DNA of 64,000 bases from Hysterangium stoloniferum. Taxonomy: Eukaryota > Basidiomycota > Agaricomycetes > Hysterangiales > Hysterangiaceae. The stretch's first letter is position 1; every line of letters begins with the position of its first letter. The position numbers and the translations under genes were made by a program. The notes under the pieces are model-generated. The model had not been told where the DNA came from and searched no databases. It saw only the letters and a list, made by a program, of their open reading frames with translations. The stretch covers positions 3,038,001-3,102,000 of the forward strand of contig WHVD01000001.1 in the NCBI GenBank assembly GCA_015178975.1, read 5' to 3'. Shown piece after piece: positions 29,861 to 42,420 of this stretch.

Positions 29861-30683
29861 CTACCCTATACACACCCACACCCTTTATGCACCAGTTATC
29901 AGTTTACCGGAATACCCACCAGAACCTAGACATCAGACCTGTCCATGCCTGACCATTGTTATCTCATGTACCAGTCACTGGAATACCCACCTGGACCCCA
30001 CACATGTCATCCCTGTCTATCCCCGACCTTGTCCTACACATCAGTCACTGGACTCTGCTCAGAAAACCTGTCAGCTCTCTAACTGAGCCCCATTCCTGTT
30101 ATGGTCAAATGACCTGTCATGTTTTGGACTCCACTCCTGCCCCATTCCCATTATGGTCTAACAACCTGTCACGTTTTGGACTCCACTCTGCTCCATTCCG
30201 TTCCTAACACCAAATTTGGTGTTTACTTATCTCATTTCATGATTACTAGTTTGGATTTCATTTACTGGATTTGGTATGACATACATTCCACAGTCTATAT
30301 AGTCTGGTAGATGTTGTACATACAATCCAGTCAGAAAATCAGCTTAGATTCCCCCCAGTAATCTCATTACATTTTCCGCTCTATTCCTCCCCCCGAAATA
30401 CATCACTATTTACTTTGTTGGAGCCCATGGGCTCTGACCTATCTATCACTTGACCTCCAACCCATCACTGCCTGACCCCTCACCCTCTGCAGACTTCCTG
30501 AGAGCCTCTGACCTCTCAACCCACCAACTACCCCTGGACTCCCCAGGATTCCTGTCTGCCTGTCTGAAATTGGACAACATGATCTCGCAAGGGTGCAGCC
30601 TATAAGCTGAAGCCAAGTCCTACCAGCTTTCCCACGGGTTTCTCTGGAAACCCTCTGATAAGCTCTACGTGCACTCCGTAACA
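29861..30683 (+). repeat. 5'-truncated LTR in element C (element D family)
   Basis: Matches the reverse of 33270-34127 and 57760-58567 and ends CTCCGTAACA at 30683. About 40 bp of the 5' end, including TGTTATGACC, are missing, so no target duplication can be scored. It sits in the RLGQV/DSK codons of the pol linker. Confidence 0.75.
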
Positions 30684-30968
30684 GATAGCAAGGTTGCATT
30701 CCATTGAAAGGCAAAGCACAACCAGTGTCAGTGCCAATGTCACCAACAGGAAGGTTATAGATGAACACCTGGTTCCAGCAAGGAGTCATTGAACCATCAA
30801 AGAGCCCATGGGGAGTGCCAGCCTTTGTGGTATATTGCAACAATAAACCCTGAGTGGTTATCAACTACTAAAAGCTGAATAGTCTCACCATCCTGGATGA
30901 GTTTCCTCTACCACAACAGTTGGAAATTATGCAAGTGCTCTCTGGATCCAATGTTTTATCTTCCTTCA

Positions 30969-32462
30969 TGTTACGACCATGTTGTAACTGTGTGTTACGA
31001 CCGTGTCGCAACCCTATCGGCCCCGAGATTATCGCCACTTGTCAATGTTTCAAGTCATCCTCTCGGAAACCATCAGCCCCGAAGCTGACGAATGTTTCGC
31101 GAAGATCAAACTCCATTTACGCCCACATCAAATAACTCGTATTGTCTGGTCAAACTTTGATACGTCCCCTTTATTATGTTGATCCGTTCAATCTTATGTT
31201 TCGCATATGTCTATCTATATTTGTAGTCCTCGAACCATTTCCTTTTATCGTAATCCCGCTCTCGGTTATCATCGGCCTCCGAACTAATCATAAACTTCCC
31301 GTTCCTAGTCAAGCTTATTGTTAATACCGTTTTCCGCCCTTCTCCCCATTAGTATTTTCTAGACGCCTGTTACTTGTATATGAACCCGCTGTAGTTGTAG
31401 TTACTAGGCAATCAGAATATCGACTCAGAATACCCTCATACGTCTGTAGCAGTCTCATACTAGAAGAACCCCCTTCCGCCTTCGCGTGCGCTCGCCCACT
31501 CTCGGCCCGATCCCTTGGCCCGACACTTGACCTGTCCTTCGGTTCCGATCGGTATCTCACCGAAAGGTCCTTCTTAGGATATAGTCTTCGCCTGTCCGAA
31601 ATTTAAGGACAACCTACGGATATTTGCGAGGGCGCAGCACATAAGCTGAAGCCAAGTCCTTCCGATCGGTCCCCATCGGCCACCGACATTAGTCAGTTTC
31701 CAGTTCTTAACACTGTGTCGCAATCCGACAGTCCCCAAGAATACTACCATCTATCGATGTTCCAAGTTATTGATCAAGTCATCATTTTGGCAACCTTCGG
31801 AACACTGACACTGATGTATACCTTCACGGCGATCAAACCCCATTTATGCCCCTGTCAAAATATACTTGTACCATCTGGTTATGCTTTGATACATCCCTTT
31901 TCATTATGATGATCCATTTTACTCTATGTTTCACATATGCCCGTATATACTTGTAGCCCATGGACTATTCCCTTTTCTCATAATCCTGCTCTCAGCTAAA
32001 TCTCAGCTTCCGATCTTATTGTAACCTTCCAGTTTCTAGTCAAGTCTATTTGTCAAATAGTGTTTCCACTCTTCCCTTAGTTAGTAGTTTCTAGATGCCG
32101 ATAACTCATATATAGACCCGCTGTAATGTAACTACTAGACAATCAGAATATCAACTTAGATCGACTTAGATTCCCTTCTAATTTCCAACTCCATCCGATT
32201 TACGATTCAACCTACATTTACGACTTCAACCTCTAATCTCCGACTCTCAGTCTCTGACTCTCCGACCCAACCCTTGACTTATCCTTCAGTTTCCGATCAG
32301 TAGTTCACCAAGAGGTTTACTTGACAGGACTAGTTTCTGCCCATCCAAAATTTAAGGACACCTGATGGTAACTTGCGAGGGTGCAGCACATAAGCTGAAG
32401 CCAAGTCCTTCTGATCGGTCCCCATCGGCCAACCGACATCCATCAGTTTTCAGTTCTTAACA
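30969..32462 (+). repeat. Solo LTR (outer), target duplication CTTCA
   Basis: An element-A-family LTR starting TGTTACGACC at 30969 and ending TTCTTAACA at 32462. The flanks 30964-30968 and 32463-32467 are both CTTCA. It is interrupted after 24 bp by a second LTR (30993-31712); its own length is about 769 bp. Confidence 0.9.
30993..31712 (+). repeat. Solo LTR (inner, nested), target duplication CTGTG
   Basis: 720 bp, TGTTACGACCGTG...TTCTTAACA. The flanks 30988-30992 and 31713-31717 are both CTGTG. It is inserted into a related LTR, so it is younger; it also keeps more CpG than its host LTR. Confidence 0.93.
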
Positions 32463-32850
32463 CTTCAATGCAGTAGTGGGGTTCACTCAACTTGAAATGC
32501 TGGAGGAGGACAAGCCCAAGATGGCCTTTAGATCCTATAGAGGACTGTGGCAACTCAGAAGGATGCCATTTGGACTAAGGAATAGCCCCTCCATTTTTCA
32601 GTGAGTCATGCAGACTGCATTGGCTCCTTACATGTGAATCTTCTGTCTGGTTTACATAGATGACATTGTGATCTTCTCCAAATAATGGGAGGAACATCTT
32701 ACCCACTTAGACCAAGTATAACAAGCCATATCTGCAGTGGGGATCATGCTCTCCCCCAAGCAATGTCACATTGGCTATAATTTGATTCTTTTACTCAGAC
32801 ATAAGGTATGTATATGTCAACTGGGATTCTCAACCCACCAGGAAAAGGTG

Positions 32851-33007
32851 TTAGATTTAGTGACTCAGCACAGTAGCTACAGTTGTGTACCATTGTGGGT
32901 CCATAGTGCACACTGGTGAAATTTGCATTTGCTTGTTCATGTCTGTGTCTGTGTCTGAGCTCTAACACTTCTTGTGTTTCACATCCACCTCCCTTATTCA
33001 TTCTAAT
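32851..33007. mobile_element. 157-bp insertion with 8-bp direct repeats AAAAGGTG
   Basis: It interrupts the RT tether of element C between codons that are adjacent in element E. It is flanked by AAAAGGTG at 32843-32850 and 33008-33015. The ends show a short inverted TTAGA. An 8-bp duplication suits a hAT-type MITE, but the terminal repeats are weak. It also contains GTGTTAGA...TCTAACAC. Confidence 0.55.
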
Positions 33008-33269
33008 AAAAGGTGCACACTATATTGGAATTAGCACCTCTGACCAAGGTGTCTGAGTTACAACATTTCCTAGGAATGGTTCTATACTTTTCAGCTTACA
33101 TAACATTCTACATATTTATGGATGGTTTCTTCTCTTTTCACATTACTCAAGAAGGGAACATACATATTGGGTATGGTATTTCAAACAGGAATGAGCCTTC
33201 ATTGACATTAAAATGGCACTGAGCTCTGCCCCAGTCTTGGGGCACCCCATTAATGGGATGCCTTATTGT

Positions 33270-34127
33270 TGTTAAGAGTCATGCACGGAGCTTATCAGAG
33301 GGTTTCCAGAGAAACCTGTGGGAAAGCCGGTAGGATTTGGCTTCAGCTTATAGGCTGCACCCTCATGAGATCATGTCATCCAATTTCAGATGGGTGGATG
33401 GGAGTCCTGGGGAGTCTGGGGATAGTTGATAGGTCAGGGATTGGGGAGATCGACAGCAGGAACCCACGCAGTCACTGATTGGTCAGGGAAGGTTGAGTGA
33501 TGATAAGTTGGAGGTTGAGTGATAGGAGAGTCGGAGCCCGTGGGCCCAATGAGGTTGAAGCGGTATTTTCAAAGAGGAGTTTTAGAGCAGAAAAGGTATT
33601 AGATTACTGGGGGAAATCTAAGCCGATTTTCTGACTGGATTGTATGTACAACTTCTGCCAGACTATATTGACTGTGGAATGTATAACATACCAAATCCAG
33701 TAATAATGAAATCTAAACTAGCAAACATGAAATGAGATAAGTAAACACCAAGTCTGGTGTTAGGAACAGAATGGAATGGAGCAGAGTCCAAAATGTGACA
33801 GGTCATTAGACCATAAATGGGAATGAGGCGGGAGTGGAGTCCGAAATGTGACAGGTCATTTAGCCATAATGGGAATGGGGCTCAGTTAGAGCTGTCAGGT
33901 TTTCTGAGTGGAGTCCAGTGACTGGTGTGTGGGACAGGGTCAGAGATAGACAAGAGCAGGTTCCAGTGGGTATTCCGGTGACTGATACATGAAGATGAAG
34001 GTTGAGCATGGACAGATCTGACATCCAGAGTCTGGCAGGTATTCTGGTAAACTGATAATTGGTGAATATAGGGTGTGGGTGCATATAAGTTAGTGCCCGG
34101 AGTCCGGCAGGAATTCTGGTCATAACA
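33270..34127 (-). repeat. Solo LTR (element D family), target duplication ATTGT
   Basis: 858 bp, TGTTAAGAGTC...CTGGTCATAACA on the plus strand. The flanks 33265-33269 and 34128-34132 are both ATTGT. Inserted in element C just upstream of RNase H. Confidence 0.93.
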
Positions 34128-35189
34128 ATTGTTTACATACAGTATATACAGATGCTCCAGACTTTGCCTTGGGATGCTGCCTCCAACAAGTACAGAAAAT
34201 GACCTTATGGGACTTGAAGGACATGAAGATCTACACTCAAGCTAAATCTGCATTTGACCAAGTGAAAGATGTGCCAGTATTTGTCACCTGCTACAAAACC
34301 AAGTGGCTTGAAATTACATGGATGGACTCTTGGGCCCATGAGTTTGACAGCACCTGTATTACAGTGGAACACATTATTGTTTATTGGGAATGCACTATCA
34401 AGAAAGTGTAGTGCAACTATAGCTATGGAAAGAGAAGCATTGGCAGCTAAAGAAGGGCTAGTACACTTCCAACCTTTCCTAGAAGGAGAACATGTACTCC
34501 TCATTATGGACCATGTGGCTCTACAATGGGCCAGGTCATATGAAAAACACCAATTATTGACTAGTCACATGGGGGGGCAGTGTACACTGCTTACCCTGGC
34601 CTTGAAAATTTAAATTGAGCTGACTGAGTCCCCAGTAATGTCAATACACTATCTAGGCTCCCACAAACACCTGATTCAGTGACTCCACTTAGAGACAAAC
34701 TATCCATGATCATGCTGAGCTTGCTCAATAAAAGAGGTAAGGAGAAACTGTCGGAGATAGACCAGCTGAAAGGGCAGTTTTCACTACACTACAAGAACTA
34801 GTAGAACCAGTGAGTATGGGAAAGGAAGTCTTAAAGCAGAATGGGACTCCACAGGTGTGATAATGTAGATGAGCTAGAGTTCATTTCACTCCACCCCCAG
34901 CTGCTCATAGACATTGATGAGGAGGGAATTTCAAACAGGATATTAGAAAGACCGAGCTTTCAGAAGTTACTATGTGGCAGACTTGACTTCCCCAAATGTA
35001 GTGGCCATCCCTTTGCATTACTTCATTGGCAAAGGAGGATTACTATATTTCTGATATTTGGACTAGAAAAGTTGAATCTGCATCCCAAACAACATGATGG
35101 CCATCATCTTGAAGTTGATACACAATAATCTGTTTGAAGGAGCACATACTGGTTGGCACAGGTTGTTCCTACCCATGAAGAGCAATGCC

Positions 35190-36090
35190 TAGAATTGTCG
35201 TCATGGATTCTGAGATTTCCAACAAGCTCATAATGTCCATTATGTAGTCCAGTGCCTTAGATTGCGAGCCGTCATATTCTGGGAGATCTGACCATTTGAT
35301 TTTGAGATTGTTGGTGTTCAAAGTCAACTTCCCGGTTTCGGTCTCAGGAGCGGCACTCCTGTGTTCTTATTAGTACCTGCTTGGGTACATGATGGCGTGA
35401 ATCCTTGTCCTTAGAATGGGAAGAAATGAGGTTTTGCCAGCCCCACCATGACTGTGAAACCCCTGTGCAGTATATTCAAAGAAGAGTTAAGCTCTACAGA
35501 TTTCTATACGGATTCTACCAAGAAAAGGAAGAGGAGACTCACCGGTTAATACTTACCCTGCCCACGGAATGGTTATACTTAATACAAGGGCAAGCCATTG
35601 ATGACATCATGAGCCTCCAAGCACATGCCAATAACTTACAGGAAGCTCTAATTAATGCCTGGAATCAAACACATAGAGATAGATTTCGCCCCATTAGACC
35701 TCCGGTCATGGTTGTGGAAAAAAACAAATTAGAATTGGAGGCCCTGGAGCATACCCCAACTTCCCCCGATTCCATCCACCCCCATCAGGTCCTCACCAGT
35801 GAAGTAGACGACAAGGGCATGATGAAGACTCCCTGAGCAGGAAGGACCGATCCTATGTGAGGGAAACGACACGGGAAGCTCTTCTTTGAGAGGAGTGAAA
35901 AAAGGAGTAGCACTAGACCCCCCAAGGAATGTTGGATTTGTGGGAGTGCAGAACACTTCAAAATTGACTGTCCTCACTCAGGTAAAATGGCTCACTATGT
36001 CTCGTTGAATCTATGCTCCAGGCAGAATCCTTCAGAGGAGGTGGAGGAGCAAAGACTATATGAGGCAGTTTATGGACTAAGTACAGGAAT
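35190..36090 (+). pseudogene. gag: gag of element E
   Basis: The capsid-like region at 35405-35836 (CETPVQYIQRRVKLYRFL, DDIMSLQAHANNLQEAL) is followed by a CCHC zinc knuckle CWICGSAEHFKIDC at 35930-35971. Frameshifts occur near 35405 and stops near 35836. The N-terminus is truncated. Confidence 0.7.
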
Positions 36091-38941
36091 GTGAGTATAC
36101 ATATAATGTCGAAAGTGAATCAATTTTCATTCCTACTTATACTGCTACCCCTGAAGATCACGAAAGAATTGAGAGGCCATCCGGAGATGAGGAACCTCGG
36201 TGTGGGGAAGTATACATTTCTATATCTCATGAGGATTTCGTTGAAAGGGGAGATTGTTTGGAAGCGCACTGTCAGCACCGCGAAGGTCTGTCAGGGCTTA
36301 AGAATTCCTCAAACAACATACTGCCATTGATTGAAGAAATCGTGGATGAGGAAATGTCTATCGATCGGGTTGTCTGCCTTAATGAGCAACATCTAATAGA
36401 GGACATAAGAAACGATATGGAGGAGGAAACGTTTCCTTTCGACCCCGGACTTCCTCCTGACCTCTTGATCAGTGACGAATCAGACTCTGAGAGGGAAACA
36501 GACATGACCGTCTCGAACAGATGACTCTGTCAGAACGCTGAACTAGCCCTTAGAAAAGAGGTGAAACGACCTAGAATACAATATCCCCGATCCAGTAAGC
36601 TAATGAAAGAAGACGCCTCAATCATATACCGAAAGAGGGAGCCACTGGGAGGATATTCTAGTGTTGGCATTTCAGCACTATATATACTCGGAGGAGTAGG
36701 GGATCCCGATTGGGAAGAACCAATCAAAATTAGACTGGATACTGGAGCCGATTTGTCCCTCATGTCAGAGGAATTCTACTGAGAACTGAAGGATCAACCT
36801 AAGCTGAAGCAAGGACTTAAGCTGCGATTAATACAGCTTACCGGGAGTGCCTGAGTACTGGGTTATATTAACATTCCTGTCTACCTTAGGGACAATAAAG
36901 GAACCCTGCTGTGATTTAATGCAGAAACCTACGTAGTATGAGGGATGACCGTACCTATCCTCTTAGGAGAAGACTTCCATATCAACTATGAGATAGGAAC
37001 ATTGTGAGATCAACCCCTGGGATCAAGACTGATCCTCCCTGGGAGAGCAGGATTCATTCCTGCCAGCTCCTCCAATGAACCAGTCCCATTGACCTTTTCA
37101 GTCAACAAGATCTCTCTGGAAGATGAACTAATCACGCCGACTAATCTGACGTCCAAACCCGACAAGGGCATGCGCACTGAGAGAGTCACGAGAGCCCTAG
37201 AAGATTGCATGATAGAGCCCGAGGCGGTTAGGTTAATACCCATCTTTACCAGAGACCTAGAGGACGGGGAATGGATCGTGGAGGGCATAGTTTTACAGAA
37301 CAAAGATAGGACTATCCTCGTTGCCCCCACGACTGCTATCTCTAAAGAAAAGGGTGTGGTGCCACTGGCTAATCTGACCTTAATCCCTCAAACTATCAGA
37401 AGAGGAGAGATCGTAGGTCTAATTCACAATGCCCAAGCCTGGGCCCAAAAGCCTCGATCCCGAGTAGAAGAGGAATCAATGCGAGTTGCAAGCTCGAAGA
37501 TCGCCCACTTCATAGAAAGCATCTCCAAGCTGGAAGCAGATAACACCTCCAGTCCCCAACCATCTATAGTATCCTCAGGGAACGAAATGGTAGATGACTT
37601 TGCTCCCACAGGCCCAAAGACTTCGGAAGTTCCTTCCTTGGAGAAGCTCTCCTCAGAGGATCTGCATAAATTGGTCAATTTGGACCTGATGTCCCTCCTG
37701 ATGTTATGCCGCACCTTAGCTCAATATTGACTAAGAATGTGCAAGCGTTTGGAGTTGACAGAAGACTGGGCCAGGTAGACAGCAAGGCCACTATCCCACT
37801 GAAAACTGATGCGCAACCAGTGTCTGTACTGATGTTTCCAATTTCCCCTGCCAACAGGAAGGTTATAGATGAGCAAATGGACACCTGGTTCCAACAAGGA
37901 GTCATCGAGCCTTCAAAAAGCCCTTGGGGAGTGCCTGCCTTTGTAGTCTATCATAATAATAAGCCTCGCGTGGTCATTGATTATCGAAAATTGAACAGCC
38001 TTACTATCCCAGACGAGTTCCCCTTGCCCTGACAATCAGAAATTATGCAAGTGCTCTCGGGATCCAACGTTTTATCCTCGTTCGATGCCCTAGCTCATTT
38101 TACCCAACTAGAAATGCTGGAGGAAGACCGACACAAAATGGCCTTTCGATCACATCGAGGACTATGGCAATTTAGAAGGATGCCTTTCGGATTGAGGAAT
38201 GGACCTTCCATTTTCCAGCAAGTCATGCAAAACACGCTGGCACCCTATCTGTGGATATTCTGTCTAGTCTACATAGACAATATAGTAATCTTTTCTAAGA
38301 CCTGGGAGGATCATATCGAACACCTAGATCGAGTATTACAAGCAATAATTTCAGCTGGCATCACTCTTTCTCCCAAAAAATGCTATGTAGGCTACAACTC
38401 TATTCTCCTTCTTGGACACAAGGTGTCACGGTTTGGTTTTTCGACCCACCAAGAGAAAGTACAAGCCATATTGGAACTAGCAACCCCAACTAAGGTGTCT
38501 GAGCTTCAACGTTTTCTGGGTATGGTATTGTACTTCTCAGCTTACATACCCTTCTATGCATGGACTGTATCCCCGCTCTTCTTGCTACTCAAAAAGGGCA
38601 CACAATGGTCTTGGGGAGTAGACCAGGAATGAGCCTTTAATGATGTCAAGGCAGCCCTGAGCTCTTCTCCAGTTCTAGCACATCCTGCAATCGGAATGCC
38701 CTATCGTCTCTACATGGACCCCTCTGACTTCGCCCTAGGCTGCTGTCTGCAGCAAGTGCAAAAAATGACTCTACAGGATCTAAAGAACACGAAGATCTAT
38801 ACCCAAGTGAAATCAGCATTCGAGCAGTCAAAACCAGTGCCAATGTTCATCACCCATTTTAAGACCAAGGTTCCCGAGATCACTTGGACGGACTCCTGGG
38901 CGAAAACATTTGAGGATACTTGCATTACAGTAGGGCACATT

Positions 38942-40352
38942 GTAAGTTCATTACTAGGAAAAGGAATAACCTGCATGCAACGGTCAAGTCTTTATGACAG
39001 TCACTAACACAGTCGTTCTTGAAACCAGTCTATAACTAAACACACTCGGAGTGAGAGGGTAGAGATCGGACCCTGGATGATGTAATCGAAGATGAATACA
39101 AAGGCTGACGTAAGCCCAATGTCGTAGAATGTAAAACTTCAACAATAAGAGACACTATAGTATCCCTTACTGGCCGTAGGAGTGAGACTGAGAGTAAGAC
39201 TTAAGAGATTGTCCTTAAGAATGAGCTTCAAAATGAGATACATACAACAAAATTGCTTGTTCAATAATGGGCAAAAGAGAGGCCCTTATATACATGAGAG
39301 AGCACAGGTCAAAACAAACATCTACAAATGATGAGACAATAACAATGTGATATGGTGTGAGTCATCACTGAGTCATCACAATAAGAATGTTAGTAAAGCT
39401 GCAAACAATAAAAGGGGGAGGCTGTGCTGAACAATAAGAGAATGACAAACAAAAGATGAGATCAGACATGTGATATGTATAAATGGGGAAACACAATAGA
39501 ACAATAGGGGAAGTGAGTCAGACAATAGGAATGATGGAGTAATAGAAATGATGGCTGATGAAACATCAATGATATGAGTCAGAAACACTCAAGAATCCCA
39601 TGATAATGCATCACCCTCAAATGCTATGCTTGATTTCAAAATCTTGACAATATTACCAATCGACGAACCGAGATTGGATGTGTTCTGTTCCTAGTTTTGC
39701 AGTATAAGGAGGGAACGCAATCAATCACCATTTTAGAACCAGGTGGTGAGTAGGCTCCACAACCATGCAAGGAACACAAATCGACGACAACCTCGATGAG
39801 GCTCTACTTGACTTCCCTCTGGAACTGGGGTCATGAATAACTTGGGTCCTCTGTGATCTCCTATTAGAGTGAACGTTGCCATGTAACAGATTCCCGATGA
39901 TGGTGGGGAACAGTCCTGCTGGAACACTCGATCAAATCGATAATGGGGGATTTCGGAGGAGCCATCATAGTGTTGTATATGAATGAAGGCAGGATTGTCT
40001 GGAGCATATGGGAGTCGAATACCTTGTTGACGGAGGAAACGATGGTATTCCTTGGAGGAGCATGAGTGGGCTGGTAGGGGCTTGGGAATGATGTCTGAGG
40101 ATGAGGAGAAGTGAGATGTTATTGGCTGGAGTTCTATTTGGGAGTGAAGAGTCGGTTTTGAGTAGGAACTGAGGGTTACTTTGGAGGACGATGCAGTGTT
40201 GAACATGATGGAGTTTTGGTCGTCTGTTTGATGAAACTGATTTGGCTGTGTAGAAGTCGTCTTGAGTGCCAAAGTATATATAAGAATTTGTGCTTGTGAC
40301 GTGACTTGAAACTATTGCCATATAGGTTACTTTCCGATTGAACTCTCTACAG
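38942..40352 (-). mobile_element. 1.41-kb insertion in element E RNase H
   Basis: Splits codons contiguous in element C. It is flanked by CATT on both sides (38938-38941 and 40353-40356). On the plus strand it starts GTAAGTTC and ends CTCTCTACAG, like an intron, but removing it leaves a 4-bp duplication that shifts the frame, so it is better seen as a transposon. It carries an unrelated minus-strand ORF (39733-40272) and an AT-rich left half without recognised content. Class unknown. Confidence 0.6.
39733..40272 (-). CDS. Hypothetical 179-aa protein in the insertion
   Basis: Open frame starting MALKTTSTQPNQFHQ at 40272, with TATATA about 10 bp upstream on the minus strand. The N-terminal half is Ser/Thr/Gln-rich and probably disordered. 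The C-terminal half contains EYHRFLRQQGIRLPYAPDNP and a GSSEIPHYRFDRVFQQD segment and looks folded. No family was recognised. It is cargo of the insertion rather than part of element E. Whether it is expressed is unknown, and further exons downstream are possible. Confidence 0.4.
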   Translation of the reverse strand: MALKTTSTQPNQFHQTDDQNSIMFNTASSSKVTLSSYSKPTLHSQIELQPITSHFSSSSDIIPKPLPAHSCSSKEYHRFLRQQGIRLPYAPDNPAFIHIQHYDGSSEIPHYRFDRVFQQDCSPPSSGICYMATFTLIGDHRGPKLFMTPVPEGSQVEPHRGCRRFVFLAWLWSLLTTWF

Positions 40353-42420
40353 CATTATCGCTTACTGGAGTCGTACTCTCAAGAAACCAGAATGCAACTA
40401 TTCAGCCACAGAGTGGGAAGCATTAGCTGCTAAAGAAGGCCTGGTTCATTTTCAACCATTCGTGGAAGGGGAGCACGTACTCCTCATCACAGACCACACT
40501 GCTCTACAATGGGTCAGGTCATACGAGAACACCAATCGACGACTAGCCGCATGGGGGGCAGTGTATGCAGCGTACCCTGGCCTCGAAATACTACATCGCG
40601 CTGGACGAGTACACAGTAACGTCGATCCCCTATCTAGACTACCACGAGTACCCCACTCAGTAAGTCCAGCTGGAGATGATATCCCAACAATTGTGTCAAG
40701 CTCGCTCAGCAAGGGAACTGAGGAGAAACCACAAGAGGATAATCCCGTGAGGAGAGCCGTCTTTGCCACACAATGAGAACTTGTAGAACCCATCAGAACC
40801 CCAGAGGACACCCCACAAACTGAATGGGATTTGTATAACCTCCCCAGAGATGATGAAGTGGACGAATCGCTATTCTGTTCATTAAACCCTCAGCTGCTCG
40901 TAAGCATCAATGAAAGATTTCTGGAAGAGGTCTCGGAAGGGTATCAGAAGGACCCCACCTTCAGAAGCTACTATGTCAAGGAACTGAAATCCCCAAACAC
41001 TGTAGCTACCCCTTCACATTTCTTCATCGGAGAAAAGGGACTGTTGTATTTTCGTGATTCAGACTGGAAAGTCGGATCTGTGTTCCTAACAATATGACAA
41101 CCACAATTCTAAAGCTGATACATGATAATCCCTTCGAAGGAGCTCATGCAGGAGGGCGTAGACTATTCCTGCTCATGAAAGACCGCTTCTTCTGGCCTAG
41201 AATGTTACAGGATTGTGCAGCGTATGCTCGTAGTTGTGACACCTGTCAGAAGACGAAAATCGATCACTCCGCTCCACAGGGAGCAGCTGACGTACCTTCT
41301 AAGCCATTCGAAGTAGTCTCCATGGATCTCATAACCAGATTACCAACTTCCAGCAGCAACTCTTACTCGGCCATTTTCATGGTGGTTGACAAGCTGACAC
41401 GCTTCGTTATCTGTGAATGCACTTTCTCTAACTTGTCCGCCAAAGGATTCGCACAGATCTTCGTAAACCGAGTGGCATCTCCTTTTGGACTACCCTCCAG
41501 GATTATCTGTGATAGAGACAAAAGGTGGACCTGTAGGTTCTGGAGGGAGGTTTGCAAGATATATGGAACCGTCTAGCTGTCTCTTCTTCTCACCACCTTC
41601 AGACGGACGGGCAGACAGAAAATATGAACGCCACCCTTGAACAAATACTGAGGGCTTACTGCTCATCAGCCAAGGAAGAATGGTCAAAATGGATTGGGAT
41701 AGTAGCCAACACTTACAACTCCACCGTTCATAGTTCGACTAACTACGCTCCCGCCTTCCTCTTAATGGGGTACCTACCAAGGGGAATGTCCAGGGTACTA
41801 GGAGGAGATGATCCTATAGTCCCCAGGGAACTGTCTGAAAGTCCTATGGTGGACTCATGGATCGTGGAATTGGAAAGTCACAGACAAATGGCGAGGGACT
41901 CAATCGCTCGAGCACAAGAAACCCAAGCTCGATCTTACAACAAGCATCGAAAACCAGTCAAGGAAATCTCGGAGGGGGATCTAGTATTAGTCAACCCCCA
42001 TTCCTTAGAATTGGTAGAAATTAAGGGTAGTGGAAGGAAACTAATCCAAAGATGCATCGGACCATTTCAGGTCCTGGAAAAAATTAATCCCCAGGTCTTT
42101 AGACTCAAAATACCCCCAGAGTACCAAATGCACCTTGTCATCAATCGAGCCCACCTTAAGAAATATCACTCGTCCCCGGAAGTGTTTGGCCCTAGGGAAC
42201 TACTCAAGAACCCCAGAGAGTTAAGTTCAAATGAGGAAGAATATGAAGTTGAAGCCATTACTGGTCACATAAAACTTTGAAATCGTCTGCTTTTTCGAAT
42301 CAGGTGGAAAGGCTATGGACCTGAGGAGGACTCCTGGCTAAACAGCACTGACCTCCGAAATGCCCCAGCTCTACTCAGAGCGTACAAGATGCTACATCAG
42401 ATTTGATGACGGGTATATGC

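Larger units (their letters stand above)
28950..35187 (+). mobile_element. Element C: decayed gypsy element with nested insertions
   Basis: Homologous to element E but much older. It runs from the protease-RT linker (YLRDNKGTLL-like, 28960) to the start of integrase (LIHNNLFEGAHTG, 35115-35187), where it stops abruptly against element E. No own LTRs are seen. It is split by an LTR fragment (29861-30683), nested solo LTRs (30969-32462), a 157-bp insertion (32851-33007) and a solo LTR (33270-34127). Removing these restores collinearity with element E. Confidence 0.82.
28955..35187 (+). pseudogene. pol: pol of element C
   Basis: The linker region at 29240-29570 (WALEDCTIELESIILIPIYTRDLEG) aligns with element E 37190-37480. 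RT pieces are at 30690-30960 (TPWFQQGVIEPSK-like) and 32463-32850 (FTQLEMLEEDKPKMAF, MPFGLRNSPSIFQ, VYIDDIVIFSK). The RT/RNase H tether is at 33015-33230 and RNase H at 34140-34700. Many stops and near-total loss of CpG are seen: at sites where E has CG, C usually has TG or CA. It is non-functional. Confidence 0.8.
36258..42410 (+). pseudogene. pol: pol of element E
   Basis: Protease DTGADLSLMS at about 36738. The long linker (37089-37730) matches element C. RT at 37706-38632 has MPFGLRNGPSIFQ and a mutated catalytic box YIDN (about 38270-38281) where C has YIDD. RNase H follows (PYRLYMDPSDFALGCCLQQ), interrupted at 38942-40352, then EWEALAAKEGLVHF and LLITDHTALQW. Integrase: CDTCQKTK zinc region, SMDLITRLP, ICDRDKRW and QTDGQTENMNATLEQ (41600). 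A chromodomain-like end (RIRWKGYGPEEDSWL, 42296-42340) follows a TGA. At least five stops fit CGA to TGA; frameshifts lie near 41060 and 41570. Non-functional. Confidence 0.85.

Noticed and set aside
38942-40352. Genuine spliceosomal intron in pol
   Set aside because: Removal leaves a duplicated CATT and shifts the frame; the host element is a retrotransposon whose sense introns would be lost on transposition.
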